Both the position numbers and the translations under genes were made by a program. Of a stretch of 38,834 bases of DNA, positions 1-8,155 are shown in pieces. The DNA comes from Blastocatellia bacterium. Lineage in GTDB: Bacteria; Acidobacteriota; Blastocatellia; Pyrinomonadales; Pyrinomonadaceae. Below the pieces are notes generated by a model. That model had not been told where the DNA came from and made no database searches. It was given only the letters and a program-made list of their open reading frames with translations. The first letter of the stretch is position 1, and each line of letters begins with the position of its first letter. The stretch lies in NCBI GenBank assembly GCA_016789145.1, contig JAEUQI010000025.1, positions 1 to 38,834 of the forward strand, written 5' to 3'.

Positions 1-548
1 CCCTCGGTCATGCCTTCGATCTGCGGCAGCCCGACACTCACGGTGTACGAACCGTCATCATTAACGCCGACTGTAACGTTTGCTTCGACATTCGACGCTT
101 GCCCGCGAGTCGTGCTTTTTGACTCGAAAATGCCATACATTACGTTCCACGTTTTGCCCTGGTCACACGAATTCTCTTCGCGAGCCTCGGTGTTATCAGA
201 GCTTTTGAAAGTGTGGTCAATGTTGGCCTTGCCGATGTTTGAACCGTTTCGTTCGGGCGATTCGAGCACAGCGACCGAGGCTTTGTAGTTGTATGACATC
301 TCCATACGCCGTGTGTCTTTGCCGCGATTGCTGACGCGATTTTCCGTCTTTGTTTCGTTCATCGACTGAGTCCGCGTGTATGTGATATTGCCCGTCCAAG
401 CTCCGTTACACTTGCCGCCGGACTTTGGCGTCGAAACGGTCGCGACCGCACCGCCACGCGGTTTTTGTGCAAACAACGGCAAACTCGGCATCAACATTGC
501 CGTGAAAAACATTACACAAATGATCCTTCGCCCAATATTTCTTTTCAT
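1..548 (-). CDS. Secreted protein of unknown function, partial (3' end off window)
   Basis: This reading frame is open from an ATG at 548 to the window edge, so about 182 residues are seen and the C-terminus is missing. The first 27 residues form a signal peptide: a basic start (MKRNIGRR), a hydrophobic core and a cleavage-like LFAQ. The mature part is polar and rich in Thr, Ser, Asn and Lys. It contains CNGAWTGNITYTRTQS and later alternating beta-type stretches, with a second Cys in NSCDQGKTW. The two Cys could form an exported disulfide. A Shine-Dalgarno-like GAGGG lies 6-7 bases upstream, which supports the start. I do not recognise the family. The plus-strand frames over this region read as shadows. 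Confidence 0.75.
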   Translation of the reverse strand, partial: MKRNIGRRIICVMFFTAMLMPSLPLFAQKPRGGAVATVSTPKSGGKCNGAWTGNITYTRTQSMNETKTENRVSNRGKDTRRMEMSYNYKASVAVLESPERNGSNIGKANIDHTFKSSDNTEAREENSCDQGKTWNVMYGIFESKSTTRGQASNVEANVTVGVNDDGSYTVSVGLPQIEGMTE

Positions 549-714
549 AGATAACCCTCAAGCCGAAGCTCGGCTAAAAGGTAAGGCGAAAGCTCACCGC
601 GAAAAGTATCAAGAAAAAGTGGATGTGTGATGAGAAAGATCGATGCGTTGGGGCGACCCATAGTACGCAATATAGCGGTGCTTCTGGTCGTATTTAGCCC
701 TATCGCAAATTTTA

Positions 715-743
715 TTGAAACAATGTGCTATCTGTGATATACT
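715..743 (+). promoter_or_regulatory. Strong sigma70-type promoter with extended -10
   Basis: TTGAAA (715-720), a 17-base spacer, then TATACT (738-743), preceded by TG one base upstream (735-736). This is close to the consensus for a housekeeping promoter with an extended -10. Transcription would start near 750. No protein gene follows before the terminator at 841-868, so the promoter appears to serve a short non-coding transcript. Confidence 0.6.
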
Positions 744-749
744 GGTCAG

Positions 750-868
750 TGGCCGCAATTCCTGCGACTGCTGGATCTTTGACATCTAAACACAATCGGA
801 CGGAATAAGAACTTAACGGAAAGCACGGTTTCTAACGGTGCTGTAAGACAATGTCTTACAGTTTTTTT
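750..868 (+). ncRNA. Candidate small RNA of about 120 nt, family unknown
   Basis: The segment sits between a near-consensus promoter (715-743) and an intrinsic terminator (841-868) and contains no usable ORF. Local structure is visible. CAGT...ACTG with inner GCA...TGC at 747-770 can form a 5' hairpin, and AGCAC/GTGCT just before the terminator can form a second. It does not match 6S, SRP or tmRNA signatures that I know. A GATCTTTGACA stretch near 776-786 is reminiscent of rRNA-leader boxA sequences, but no rRNA gene follows. The call rests on promoter plus terminator only. Confidence 0.4.
841..868 (+). terminator. Intrinsic terminator
   Basis: CTGTAAGAC (841-849), loop AAT, GTCTTACAG (853-861), followed by seven T (862-868). 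This is a perfect 9-bp stem. The minus strand has no T-run after the hairpin, so it terminates plus-strand transcription only. Confidence 0.8.
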
Positions 869-928
869 CGTTTTGGGCTAAAAATGGCAGTCTTGATCTA
901 GTAACACTAGTATTATCAACGGTTTAAG

Positions 929-967
929 CGTTCCACGAACCGCTGGAACGCTCGTGGAACGATTTTT
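929..967 (+). terminator. Second hairpin with T-run
   Basis: CGTTCCACGA (929-938) pairs perfectly with TCGTGGAACG (952-961) around a 13-base loop, followed by ATTTTT (962-967). It looks like an intrinsic terminator, about 60 bp after the first one. No gene lies between the two. Confidence 0.45.
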
Positions 968-980
968 CGAGATCGATCTG

Positions 981-1085
981 TAACTGTTGAAACCAATAGA
1001 GATACGCATTCCGGCACATTCTGGTACGCTTTTGGAGTGTTTTTCAGGACGTTTCATACTAACTGTTGATATAAATAGAGATACA
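981..1085. repeat. Imperfect direct repeat pair in the gene-free region
   Basis: TAACTGTTGA followed within a few bases by AATAGAGATAC occurs at 981-1005 and again at 1060-1084, 79 bp apart. The sequence between is unrelated. No gene or known site is recognised. Confidence 0.4.
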
Positions 1086-1134
1086 GCGTTCAGGTAAACA
1101 AAACGTTCCGCAGAAACACGCTGTTTTCAACCCC

Positions 1135-1402
1135 GTGAAACATGCCGCGGACAGCAAGAACGCCGCGAACGGCAAGAACGCTCGGGACAGTGCGGACAGC
1201 CGGAACGCGGGCTTCCAACCCGCACGTCACGTCTCGTGAAACATGCCGCGGACAGCAAGAACGCTGCGAACGGCAAGAACGCTCGGGACAGTCCGGACAG
1301 CCGGAACGCGGGCTTCCAGCCCGCACGTCGCGTCTCGTGAAACACGCCGCGGACAGCAAGAACACTGCGAACGGCAAGAACGCTCGGGACAGTGCGGACA
1401 GC
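1135..1402. repeat. 101-bp tandem repeat, about 2.65 copies
   Basis: GTGAAACATGCCGCGGACAG recurs at 1135, 1236 and 1337, a period of exactly 101 bp. Copies 1 and 2 differ at about four positions. Each full unit has shorter internal repeats built on GGACAGC, AAGAACGC and GAACGGC, and one hairpin of the form GCGGGCTTCCARCCCGC. The period is not a multiple of three, so the reading frames through it change from copy to copy. This argues against a protein gene even though long frames exist on both strands. The third copy breaks off at about 1402, just before a perfect palindrome GCGACCGGTCGC (1412-1423). Confidence 0.85.
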
Positions 1403-1539
1403 GATAATCCCGCGACCGGTCGCTAAACGCTGTAAGACCGCCTTTTTTTACAGCCGCATATCGATGGACTTTGCAAGAAACTACATCTCTTGAACGGTCG
1501 TGGACTGCGAGACTTTCTATGGCGAAACCGACACTTTTC

Positions 1540-1548
1540 TGATAAAAT
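1540..1548 (+). promoter_or_regulatory. Extended -10 promoter element before the radical SAM gene
   Basis: TGATAAAAT combines TG-n with TAAAAT. It would start transcription near 1555, just upstream of the ribosome-binding site at 1561. No clear -35 box was seen. The same TGATA pattern occurs in the promoters at 735-743 and 24879-24887. Confidence 0.4.
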
Positions 1549-1572
1549 CCTCGCGTTTACGGGAGGGTTCCG

Positions 1573-3522
1573 ATGTTTAGTGACAATTTCAGGCGTGGCG
1601 AGGGCAGCACCAAGGGTATGGCGGGTTCTAAGGTCGTTTCTAAGGCTGCTGATCTCGGTTGGAAGGCGTTTCAGGCCGTAAATAAGGCATTGCCTGAGGG
1701 ACAGTCGATCCAGCCGGCTTGGGCTGCGGAACCACTGCTCAAATCCTACGAGCGCACGGCCCCGCCGCTTGGTTTTCCGCGTGAAACTGATTCGTTGTGT
1801 CCCGCTTGCGTCAAGCAAGTTCGCAACGGCGTGATCTCGGGCGATATTCCGCTCGACATTCTGATGAATTCGCATCCCGGCGAGATCAAGGCTCAGATCG
1901 TCGAAGAGAACGGCCAGGTCATCATGCGTAAGGAATGCCCGACGCACGGCGTTTACGAAGACGTGTTGGCGACCGACGCGAAGTTTCTCGACCGCATCGA
2001 AAAGCTGTTCTTCGGCCGTGATTTCAAGGCTGCCGAGGATAAGCACGTTCATCACCACGGAACGTCAGACATCAAGTTCGGCCGCGGTGCCGTGCTGACC
2101 GTCGATCTCACCAACCGCTGCAACATGATGTGCAATCCATGTTTTATGGATGCTAATCAGGTCGGCTACGTACACGAACCGACATTCGAAGACACAAAGG
2201 CCATACTCGACCGAGCGGTTTCGTTCAAGCCTCGTCGTCAGATCATCATTCTGTTCTCCGGCGGCGAACCGACCCTGTCGCCGTACTTCCTTGATGCTGT
2301 CGCTTACGCCAAAAAGATCGGATTTTATCGGATCTTGGCCGCTACTAACGGTATTCGCTATGCCGAGGACATCGAATTCTGCAAAGCTGCGAAAGAGGCA
2401 GGCCAACATGGCGTTTACCTTCAATTTGACGGTACGAACGAGGAAGATAACAAACATCGCGGCGTCGGAAATCTGTTTGACGTAAAGCTGAAAGCGATCG
2501 AGAATCTCGCTTCGGTCGGCATCAAGGTCACGCTGGTAACAACGATCGTCAACTCTTGGAATAACCAAGGCATCGGCTCGATCGTGAAATTTGCCGCCGA
2601 GAATATCGACAAGGTGCAGACCATCGCGTTCCAGCCCGTGTCGTTCACAGGCCGCGACGAGGACGTATCAGAAAAGGACCGCAAAGCTCAACGCTACACG
2701 CTTGCCGGTATGACGCACGACCTCAAGGACCAGCTCGGCGGTGTGCTTGAGCCGCTGCGTGATTGGTTCCCGCTGTCCTCTTATTCGGCGTTTACGAGCG
2801 TGATGGATATGCTGCAAGGTGCCGATGCGCCGTGGGGTTGGTCGTCGTGCAATTGTCATCCGAACTGCGGCATTTTTACGCTGGTGGTCGTCAACAAAAA
2901 GACGAACGAGATGCGTTCGCTGTTCGAATTTTTCAACTACGAGCAGTTTATGAAGGACGTCGCTACGATCACCGACACCGCTCGCGGTAAGAAACTGACG
3001 ATGGCACAACTCGCAATGGCGATCATGCGAAACTACGACGCTTCGCGTGCTCCGGAGGGTTTCCCGATCTCGCAGATCGTCAATCTCTTTAAGCCGAGTT
3101 CTGCTACGTCAAACTCCGACCGCAATGACCGAATGCAGGTCGAGAAGAAGGAAGAAGACGTTTGGCGCGTCCTTTGTGTCGAGGGAATGTGGTTCCAGGA
3201 TCTGTTCACGTACGATTTTCGCCGAACCGAAATGTGTGTGATCCCTTATGGCACGCAGGAGGGCGAGATCTCGTTCTGTGCCTACAACACAGGCGTAGGC
3301 TGGCGTCAGATCATCGAGGAAATGCACAAGACCGCGAGCCTGAGCGAATGGTACAAGGAACACGGCCGCCACGACGTCTACGCCAAGGGCAAGGCCGTCC
3401 CGGGCATCGGGAAGACGCGTTCGCTCTCGTTGCCAGTTATCGCAAAGGTCTTGGAGAGCGACATTGACAAGCCGTCGGCAACGCCATACCTCGTCGAAGA
3501 CGACGAATTCGTCGGAGTGTAG
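1573..3522 (+). CDS. Radical SAM enzyme, Tes/MSS-like (candidate membrane-spanning lipid synthase)
   Basis: The protein has 649 residues. A radical SAM core begins with CX3CX2C (C183, C187, C190, in CNMMCNPC) followed by the SAM-binding FSGGEPT. The N-terminus has a CPxC pair (C76, C79) and CPTHG (C122), a pattern typical of the MJ0619/Tes group. The C-terminal third has more Cys clusters (C426, C428, C432, C535, C555, C569) that could hold auxiliary iron-sulfur centres. As I recall the family, Tes couples two lipid tails in archaea, and bacterial relatives are proposed to make membrane-spanning diabolic-type fatty acids. Subdivision-4 acidobacteria make iso-diabolic acid, so that role is plausible here but inferred. 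Pterin methyltransferase-type relatives are the main alternative. GGGAGG six bases before the ATG supports the start. Confidence 0.85.
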   Translation: MFSDNFRRGEGSTKGMAGSKVVSKAADLGWKAFQAVNKALPEGQSIQPAWAAEPLLKSYERTAPPLGFPRETDSLCPACVKQVRNGVISGDIPLDILMNSHPGEIKAQIVEENGQVIMRKECPTHGVYEDVLATDAKFLDRIEKLFFGRDFKAAEDKHVHHHGTSDIKFGRGAVLTVDLTNRCNMMCNPCFMDANQVGYVHEPTFEDTKAILDRAVSFKPRRQIIILFSGGEPTLSPYFLDAVAYAKKIGFYRILAATNGIRYAEDIEFCKAAKEAGQHGVYLQFDGTNEEDNKHRGVGNLFDVKLKAIENLASVGIKVTLVTTIVNSWNNQGIGSIVKFAAENIDKVQTIAFQPVSFTGRDEDVSEKDRKAQRYTLAGMTHDLKDQLGGVLEPLRDWFPLSSYSAFTSVMDMLQGADAPWGWSSCNCHPNCGIFTLVVVNKKTNEMRSLFEFFNYEQFMKDVATITDTARGKKLTMAQLAMAIMRNYDASRAPEGFPISQIVNLFKPSSATSNSDRNDRMQVEKKEEDVWRVLCVEGMWFQDLFTYDFRRTEMCVIPYGTQEGEISFCAYNTGVGWRQIIEEMHKTASLSEWYKEHGRHDVYAKGKAVPGIGKTRSLSLPVIAKVLESDIDKPSATPYLVEDDEFVGV

Positions 3523-3543
3523 TAAACTCACTTCGGAATAACT

Positions 3544-3584
3544 AATAGCTGAAGGCTGATAATTGATATCGGCTTTCAGCTATT
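3544..3584. repeat. Palindromic repeat, possible terminator
   Basis: A 17-bp stem with two wobble pairs (3544-3560 with 3568-3584) surrounds a 7-base loop. It is built on AATAGCTGAA/TTCAGCTATT and followed by TTG. It lies between the radical SAM gene and the ABC permease. It may end the first transcript, and it resembles dispersed AGCTGAAAGC-type repeats found in many bacterial genomes. Confidence 0.55.
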
Positions 3585-3594
3585 TTGAATAATT

Positions 3595-4698
3595 GTGAAT
3601 AGTCTCGTTTTTTCAAATATGCTACATCGGCCCGCGAGGACGGTTGTTAGTATCGTTGGGATCGGTATTGGTATTTTGCTGATCATTTTTACGGTCGGTT
3701 TGGCTAATGGCAGTTTGCGTGAGCGTGCGAAGCGCGAGGCGAACGTCGGTGCCCAGATCATGGTGCGTGCGTCGGGTAGCCTTGGGTTAAGCGGTTCTGA
3801 ATCATCGCGTCTGCCGGAGACTTTGGCGGCGGGCATCGAACAGGTCGAGGGAGTCGCTGTTGCAGTGGCTCTGGCTCAGAATACGGTCACGGTCGAGGAT
3901 TCCAATACAGGTTCGCGTCTGATCGACGGCATCGATTTTGACAAATACGCTGCGATCGCAGGCTTGCAGATCGTAAAAGGCCGAGCTCCGGCTCTAACCG
4001 GCGACGAAGCCATCTGCGACGCAGCCTGGGCAGCACAGAAAGGCCTGCAGATCGGCAGCCCGATGCCGTTGTACGATCGGAACTTCACGCTCGTCGGTAT
4101 TTACGAGCCCGCGGCCGGAGCTCGTATTAAGATCCCTTTGCAATCGATGCAGAAACAGCTCGGAACCGAAGGCAAAGTCACGGCCGTCCTCGTAAAGATC
4201 AAAGACGGCCAGTCGCCCGACGCCGTCGCCGAGGCGATCCAGGCCAAGTTTCCCGACAATCAGATCTTGCTCACGAGCCAGCTCGAGGAGCTTTACATGC
4301 AGGGCTTCCCTGCTCTCAACGTCTTTCTCGACGTCGTGATCGGCGTCGCCGGAGTCATCGCCGCACTCATCATCTTGCTAACGATGTACACGACCGTCAC
4401 CGAGCGAACTCGCCAAATAGGCGTGCTGAAATCGTTGGGCATGTCGAACTTCAACATTGCGTGGACGATCGTTCAGGAATCGCTGCTCATCAGCATCGGC
4501 GGCATCGCATTCGGCCTCGTAGCGACATATCTGCTAAGCCTTGCTCTCGAACGCTGGAGTACGTTGATCGTTCAGATCGAGCCACGAGTGATTGTCGGCA
4601 TCCTTATCGTCGGCATTGTCGCCGGAATCGTCGGAGCTCTCTATCCCGGACTGAAAGCCGCGAGACTAGATGCTGTCGAAGCTCTTAATTTTGATTAG
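3595..4698 (+). CDS. ABC transporter permease, FtsX/MacB family
   Basis: The protein has 367 residues with the usual MacB/FtsX layout. One N-terminal membrane helix (about residues 13-36) is followed by an extracytoplasmic domain (about 40-240). Three more helices lie in the C-terminal third, with TERTRQIGVLKSLGMS as the conserved cytoplasmic coupling segment after the second. Such permeases work with a separate cytoplasmic ATPase in lipoprotein export, antibiotic efflux or cell-wall control. No ATPase gene is next to it, so its partner must be elsewhere. The start is a GTG without a clear Shine-Dalgarno; MNSLVFSNMLHRPART fits the family's N-terminus. The gene converges on tssK with only three bases between the stops. 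Confidence 0.85.
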   Translation: MNSLVFSNMLHRPARTVVSIVGIGIGILLIIFTVGLANGSLRERAKREANVGAQIMVRASGSLGLSGSESSRLPETLAAGIEQVEGVAVAVALAQNTVTVEDSNTGSRLIDGIDFDKYAAIAGLQIVKGRAPALTGDEAICDAAWAAQKGLQIGSPMPLYDRNFTLVGIYEPAAGARIKIPLQSMQKQLGTEGKVTAVLVKIKDGQSPDAVAEAIQAKFPDNQILLTSQLEELYMQGFPALNVFLDVVIGVAGVIAALIILLTMYTTVTERTRQIGVLKSLGMSNFNIAWTIVQESLLISIGGIAFGLVATYLLSLALERWSTLIVQIEPRVIVGILIVGIVAGIVGALYPGLKAARLDAVEALNFD

Positions 4699-4701
4699 AA
4701 C

Positions 4702-6054
4702 CTAAGGTTTAACGGCGTACATTTCGAGGTTTGCACCGGCAACCTCGTCAGGCACGTAAACGGCTATGACCTTGCTGCCTTTGATGCCATCCCAATAAGG
4801 GCCGGTGGAGTCGAGTTGGAAGTACTTAAAACCAACTCGCGAAGGTATCGGAGCTGGAGGCGGATCTTTGTGGGATAGCACAACGCCCGGCAGAGCCGAA
4901 CCGATGACGGTGTCGATCACATCGCGGGAAGATATCTTGACGATACGCGGTACGCCCTCGATCATCTTGCCCTCGGGCATCTGCGAGCGAACGGCTAAAT
5001 AGAACGCCGCTTCTTTGAGTAATCTTTCGTCTTCGACGCGGCCAACATACAGTGTATCTCGCGTCTTCTCTAGCGGGATCGGCACGCAGCGGCTCGGGAT
5101 GACGGTTTCGAGCAATTCGCGAAGCTGCGAATTCAGGCTGCTGAATGTCATGTAGAGATCATCGTGATCATATTTCACGATGTCTTTGGGTGCCATTTCG
5201 GTCGAGAATGTCATCAGCTTTCCGACGAGCGAAGCCATTTCGAGGTAAAGGCGTTCAGGGTGCAAGAGCGGCGAGCGAAAGTAATGCGACATTGCCGGAA
5301 CCGACGAATTGATCGTGTGCAGCAACCAAAAGACGCCGGCATCCGAGGTTGTAAAATCCGCTAAGCCCGAACGTCTTTGTCGACGTTGTTCGCTAAGGCT
5401 GCTGCTCTTAGTTATCAGTATCTCGACGAGCTGCTGCAGCATATTCGCGAGCCAGACATTCGCGGACGAATGCAAAACCGGCGGGATGTGATCATCCGCG
5501 ATCTTGAATTGCCCCGTGGGCGTACGAACCAACTCGGCGATCTTGATCGCCGTAAATCCGTCACGAAGCTCGTCGTCGAAAATGATCCGAAGATTGCTCT
5601 TGGCATAGGCAAGCGGCTGTTCGTTGGTGCCACTCGTTTCGTCCTTGACCATCGAGCCCTCTTGCAGATAACGAAGATTTCCCTTCGCATCTGAGCCGCT
5701 CGCTTGGAAGTTTGCTTCGCCCGAACGCATCGCCGGTATCGCTAGATGGACACCGAGACGTTCGGCCTCGGCAGGAAAATGCTGGCCGACCGGACGCGAT
5801 GGCGGCACGCCTTCGGTGTCAGGCACGTTTACGACAAGGCCGTCAGGCATGACGGCACGGCAGTTTACGATCTGAAAATTACCGTTAGCGATCGACTCGT
5901 GATCGATCTGGAGTTCGAGTACGCCATAGGCAAACGGCGCGACGGAACGGACTCGCGAATGCACGAGGCCTTCGTGATAATTGTCCCATTGTTGGAAATG
6001 ATGCGGCGTTAGCAGCATCCCTTCGTTCCAGACGATCTTGCGGTATTTGCTCAT
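4702..6054 (-). CDS. tssK: Type VI secretion baseplate subunit TssK
   Basis: The protein has 450 residues, the normal TssK length. The N-terminal WNEGMLLTPHHFQQWDNY is the family hallmark. TssK is the trimeric adaptor that links the T6SS baseplate to the membrane complex in the cytoplasm. The gene is last in a long minus-strand block, 51 bases after the YkgJ-type gene. No other core T6SS gene (sheath, ClpV, TssJLM) is in the window, so the locus is either split or continues nowhere nearby. FHA proteins upstream fit the T6SS theme, since FHA proteins such as Fha/TagH regulate T6SS assembly in other bacteria. No clear Shine-Dalgarno precedes the ATG. Confidence 0.9.
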   Translation of the reverse strand: MSKYRKIVWNEGMLLTPHHFQQWDNYHEGLVHSRVRSVAPFAYGVLELQIDHESIANGNFQIVNCRAVMPDGLVVNVPDTEGVPPSRPVGQHFPAEAERLGVHLAIPAMRSGEANFQASGSDAKGNLRYLQEGSMVKDETSGTNEQPLAYAKSNLRIIFDDELRDGFTAIKIAELVRTPTGQFKIADDHIPPVLHSSANVWLANMLQQLVEILITKSSSLSEQRRQRRSGLADFTTSDAGVFWLLHTINSSVPAMSHYFRSPLLHPERLYLEMASLVGKLMTFSTEMAPKDIVKYDHDDLYMTFSSLNSQLRELLETVIPSRCVPIPLEKTRDTLYVGRVEDERLLKEAAFYLAVRSQMPEGKMIEGVPRIVKISSRDVIDTVIGSALPGVVLSHKDPPPAPIPSRVGFKYFQLDSTGPYWDGIKGSKVIAVYVPDEVAGANLEMYAVKP

Positions 6055-6105
6055 ATCGGGCGTCGATTCATAGTAAACCGAAACGCGCTGTTAGTAAATA
6101 CAAGA

Positions 6106-6921
6106 CTATTTTTTGTGGCGCTTCTTCTTACGGCGAACACGTGATGCATTGTCAACAGGAGCGTCGGTCGCAGCAAGTTCTTTGACAAATCGCTCAGCCC
6201 ATTCAGGGCCGGTGAGTTCGGGAAAACGATCAGGATTTCGTTCGACGAAATCCAACGCCTCGATCATCATTAGCGACGAATAGTTTTCCGAATTGCTCGA
6301 ACGCCCCACTTTCAGCATCGCCTTTGACGGACGCAAAAAGATCGGCACTTTCTCGATATTGGTCGGTTTGGGATCGCTGCAATTTTCGGCAGGCGAAGTT
6401 ACAAGATACTCGCGACAAACCAGCGGCCTATCGGGATGGATAAAACAAGATTCGTCTTCGAGAAACGGACATGGCAATCCTTCCTTGAAATAGTCTGTAA
6501 CAACTGCCATGTACTTTTCAGGCGAGAAATTCGGATCTTTCTCATACGCCATATCTTTAAGGCCGATAAGTCGATCGAACCATTTTAGCTCTTTGAAATG
6601 TTTTAGTTGTGAAGAAAACCTTTCCTTGATCACCGCGCGGCGTCGGGGCTCCATGGCTTCGACTAGCTCGGCGATCTGGAATGCTTCGGCCTCGGATATC
6701 GGCACCGCCTGGCGGCAACATGCGCCGCAGCCTGCCTTGCACGAGACCTCTTTTCCGTTTGCTTCGACTGAGGCCTCGACGACAGCGCTCGACATCTGCT
6801 GAAAGATCGGCAGCATACGTTGCGGCTTGATCCGAGCCGTAGGCACCGTCATTTGCATCTCGACGGGCTCGCCGTTCACACGAAGCACTAGATTTCCGGT
6901 CACCCAAGATTCGTCGTTCAT
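6106..6921 (-). CDS. YkgJ-family cysteine-cluster protein
   Basis: The protein has 271 residues. CKAGCGACCRQ, then PCPFLEDESCFIHPDRPLVC and a later NC, is the Cys pattern of the YkgJ/UPF0153 family. That family is thought to bind zinc or an iron-sulfur cluster; its reaction is mostly unknown. The C-terminus is strongly basic (RRKKKRHKK). A longer frame exists upstream, but the ATG at 6921 lies one base after the stop of the FHA gene, so translational coupling is likely and I chose this start. The position between the FHA trio and tssK suggests it belongs to the same transcript; a T6SS role is only a guess. Confidence 0.8.
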   Translation of the reverse strand: MNDESWVTGNLVLRVNGEPVEMQMTVPTARIKPQRMLPIFQQMSSAVVEASVEANGKEVSCKAGCGACCRQAVPISEAEAFQIAELVEAMEPRRRAVIKERFSSQLKHFKELKWFDRLIGLKDMAYEKDPNFSPEKYMAVVTDYFKEGLPCPFLEDESCFIHPDRPLVCREYLVTSPAENCSDPKPTNIEKVPIFLRPSKAMLKVGRSSNSENYSSLMMIEALDFVERNPDRFPELTGPEWAERFVKELAATDAPVDNASRVRRKKKRHKK

Positions 6922-6922
6922 A

Positions 6923-8155
6923 TTAGAAATTCCATCCCTCGATATTGACGCCAAAATCGGCGGGATTTTGCGCAATCGTCCCAACTGCCAAAAATCGAAG
7001 CGCGGATTCGTATTCGGCGTCGGTGATCTTGCCGTTCTTTTTGAGCCACCATATCGAGCGGATCGTACGAGGCGATTCTGACGACGACGTCGCAAGGCTT
7101 TGCAGCATATTTCGCATCTTCATCGGGTCTACCTGGTCCAGAGCCGCAATAAGAACGAGACAATCGTCGCTTAATTCATTGCCGATCTGAGTGCCAAAAC
7201 GATCGAGAGTGTCCGCCATCGAACGAGCCGTTGCAAGTACGTCTCCGCGGGATGTTCCGAGCTTTGCAACCGCTGCCGCGGCCACGAACTGCGGTTTGAG
7301 GTTCTTAGCTCGTGCGATCTCGTTGATCGCCGAAGCAGACTTACGAGCTGATACAATGTTATCTGAAACCGCGGAAGAACCTGCGAGCGACTTAACACGC
7401 GAAGCGACGATCTGGGCTTGAGCACCGGTGATGAAAGCTCGCTGGTCGTTTGCTGCGGCTTTCTGCAAGAATTTCGCGGCATTCTGCTCTACCTTCGCAT
7501 CGATCTCGGTCGGGGGCTTGGTCGTACCGGTATTGTCCGGCGGCGTCACTGAATTATTCCCATTGCTGACTTCGATCGCGGGAGTCGGCGAAGCAGAACG
7601 CGATGCTTCGGGGCGTGGTGTAGGTTCGTCGAATGTCGAGGTTATAAAATTGCCATTCCCGCCCTTCTTCTGACCGGGCATCATGATCAACATTACGCCC
7701 AAAACGACCGCGACAAAGATCACCATTACGGCTGCGATGACAAAAAACGTCTTAACTGAACTACCTTCGTCTTGAGGGTCTTGCTCGACAGCTTGCGGAG
7801 CTTCGATCTGGGCCTCCGATGGCGAAGAACGTTTCGGATCGGCTTCGGCTTCGGGAGATTCTTCGATCTCAATGTCGACCTCAAGGCCACCGAGACTAAG
7901 TTTATCTCCCGAGTTCAGCCGTATTCGTTCAACGATCAGCTCATTATTCAACTCGCTTCCGTTACTCGAATTGAGGTCGATCGCGAAGAATTCGTCCCGA
8001 TCGCGTTCTATAGCTAGGTGTTCGCGAGACAACCTGCCATCACTTATTGAGACATCGCACGCTGAATGCCTGCCGATGATGGCACGGGCGTTCGATAACT
8101 CGAACGACTGCTTCGCACCGTCGGCATCGATGTATGTGATCGTAAGTTTCGGCAT
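6923..8155 (-). CDS. FHA domain-TM protein with degenerate lysozyme-like C-terminus (third paralog)
   Basis: The protein has 410 residues. The N-terminal FHA domain has all hallmarks: GR at 28-29, SREH at 43-46 and NSSNG at 62-66, so phosphothreonine binding is likely. An acidic linker follows, then one membrane helix (about 136-159) and a Pro/Thr-rich stretch. The C-terminal domain of about 200 residues lies outside the cytoplasm. It ends with FLAVGTIAQNPADFGV, like its two upstream neighbours. At the place where the second paralog has its catalytic-type Glu, this protein reads AAAVAKLGT, with no Glu and no YN-SG motif, so a structural or binding role is likely. The ATG overlaps the previous stop by one base (TAATG). 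Confidence 0.8.
   Translation of the reverse strand: MPKLTITYIDADGAKQSFELSNARAIIGRHSACDVSISDGRLSREHLAIERDRDEFFAIDLNSSNGSELNNELIVERIRLNSGDKLSLGGLEVDIEIEESPEAEADPKRSSPSEAQIEAPQAVEQDPQDEGSSVKTFFVIAAVMVIFVAVVLGVMLIMMPGQKKGGNGNFITSTFDEPTPRPEASRSASPTPAIEVSNGNNSVTPPDNTGTTKPPTEIDAKVEQNAAKFLQKAAANDQRAFITGAQAQIVASRVKSLAGSSAVSDNIVSARKSASAINEIARAKNLKPQFVAAAAVAKLGTSRGDVLATARSMADTLDRFGTQIGNELSDDCLVLIAALDQVDPMKMRNMLQSLATSSSESPRTIRSIWWLKKNGKITDAEYESALRFLAVGTIAQNPADFGVNIEGWNF

Noticed and set aside
750..868. 6S RNA, SRP RNA or riboswitch
   Set aside because: Conserved cores of those families were not seen; left as an unassigned small RNA.
1135..1402. CRISPR array
   Set aside because: Units are 101 bp and contiguous, with no unique spacers and no cas genes nearby.
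1090..1426. Open frames on both strands through the 101-bp tandem repeat
   Set aside because: The frame changes with each copy, the peptides are low-complexity, and no ribosome-binding site is seen.
1436..1456. Terminator at CTGTAAGACC...TTTACAGC
   Set aside because: The T-run is inside the loop rather than after the stem, so it does not fit an intrinsic terminator.
1423..2568. Minus-strand frames opposite the radical SAM gene
   Set aside because: They are shadows of a well-supported gene with clear motifs on the plus strand.
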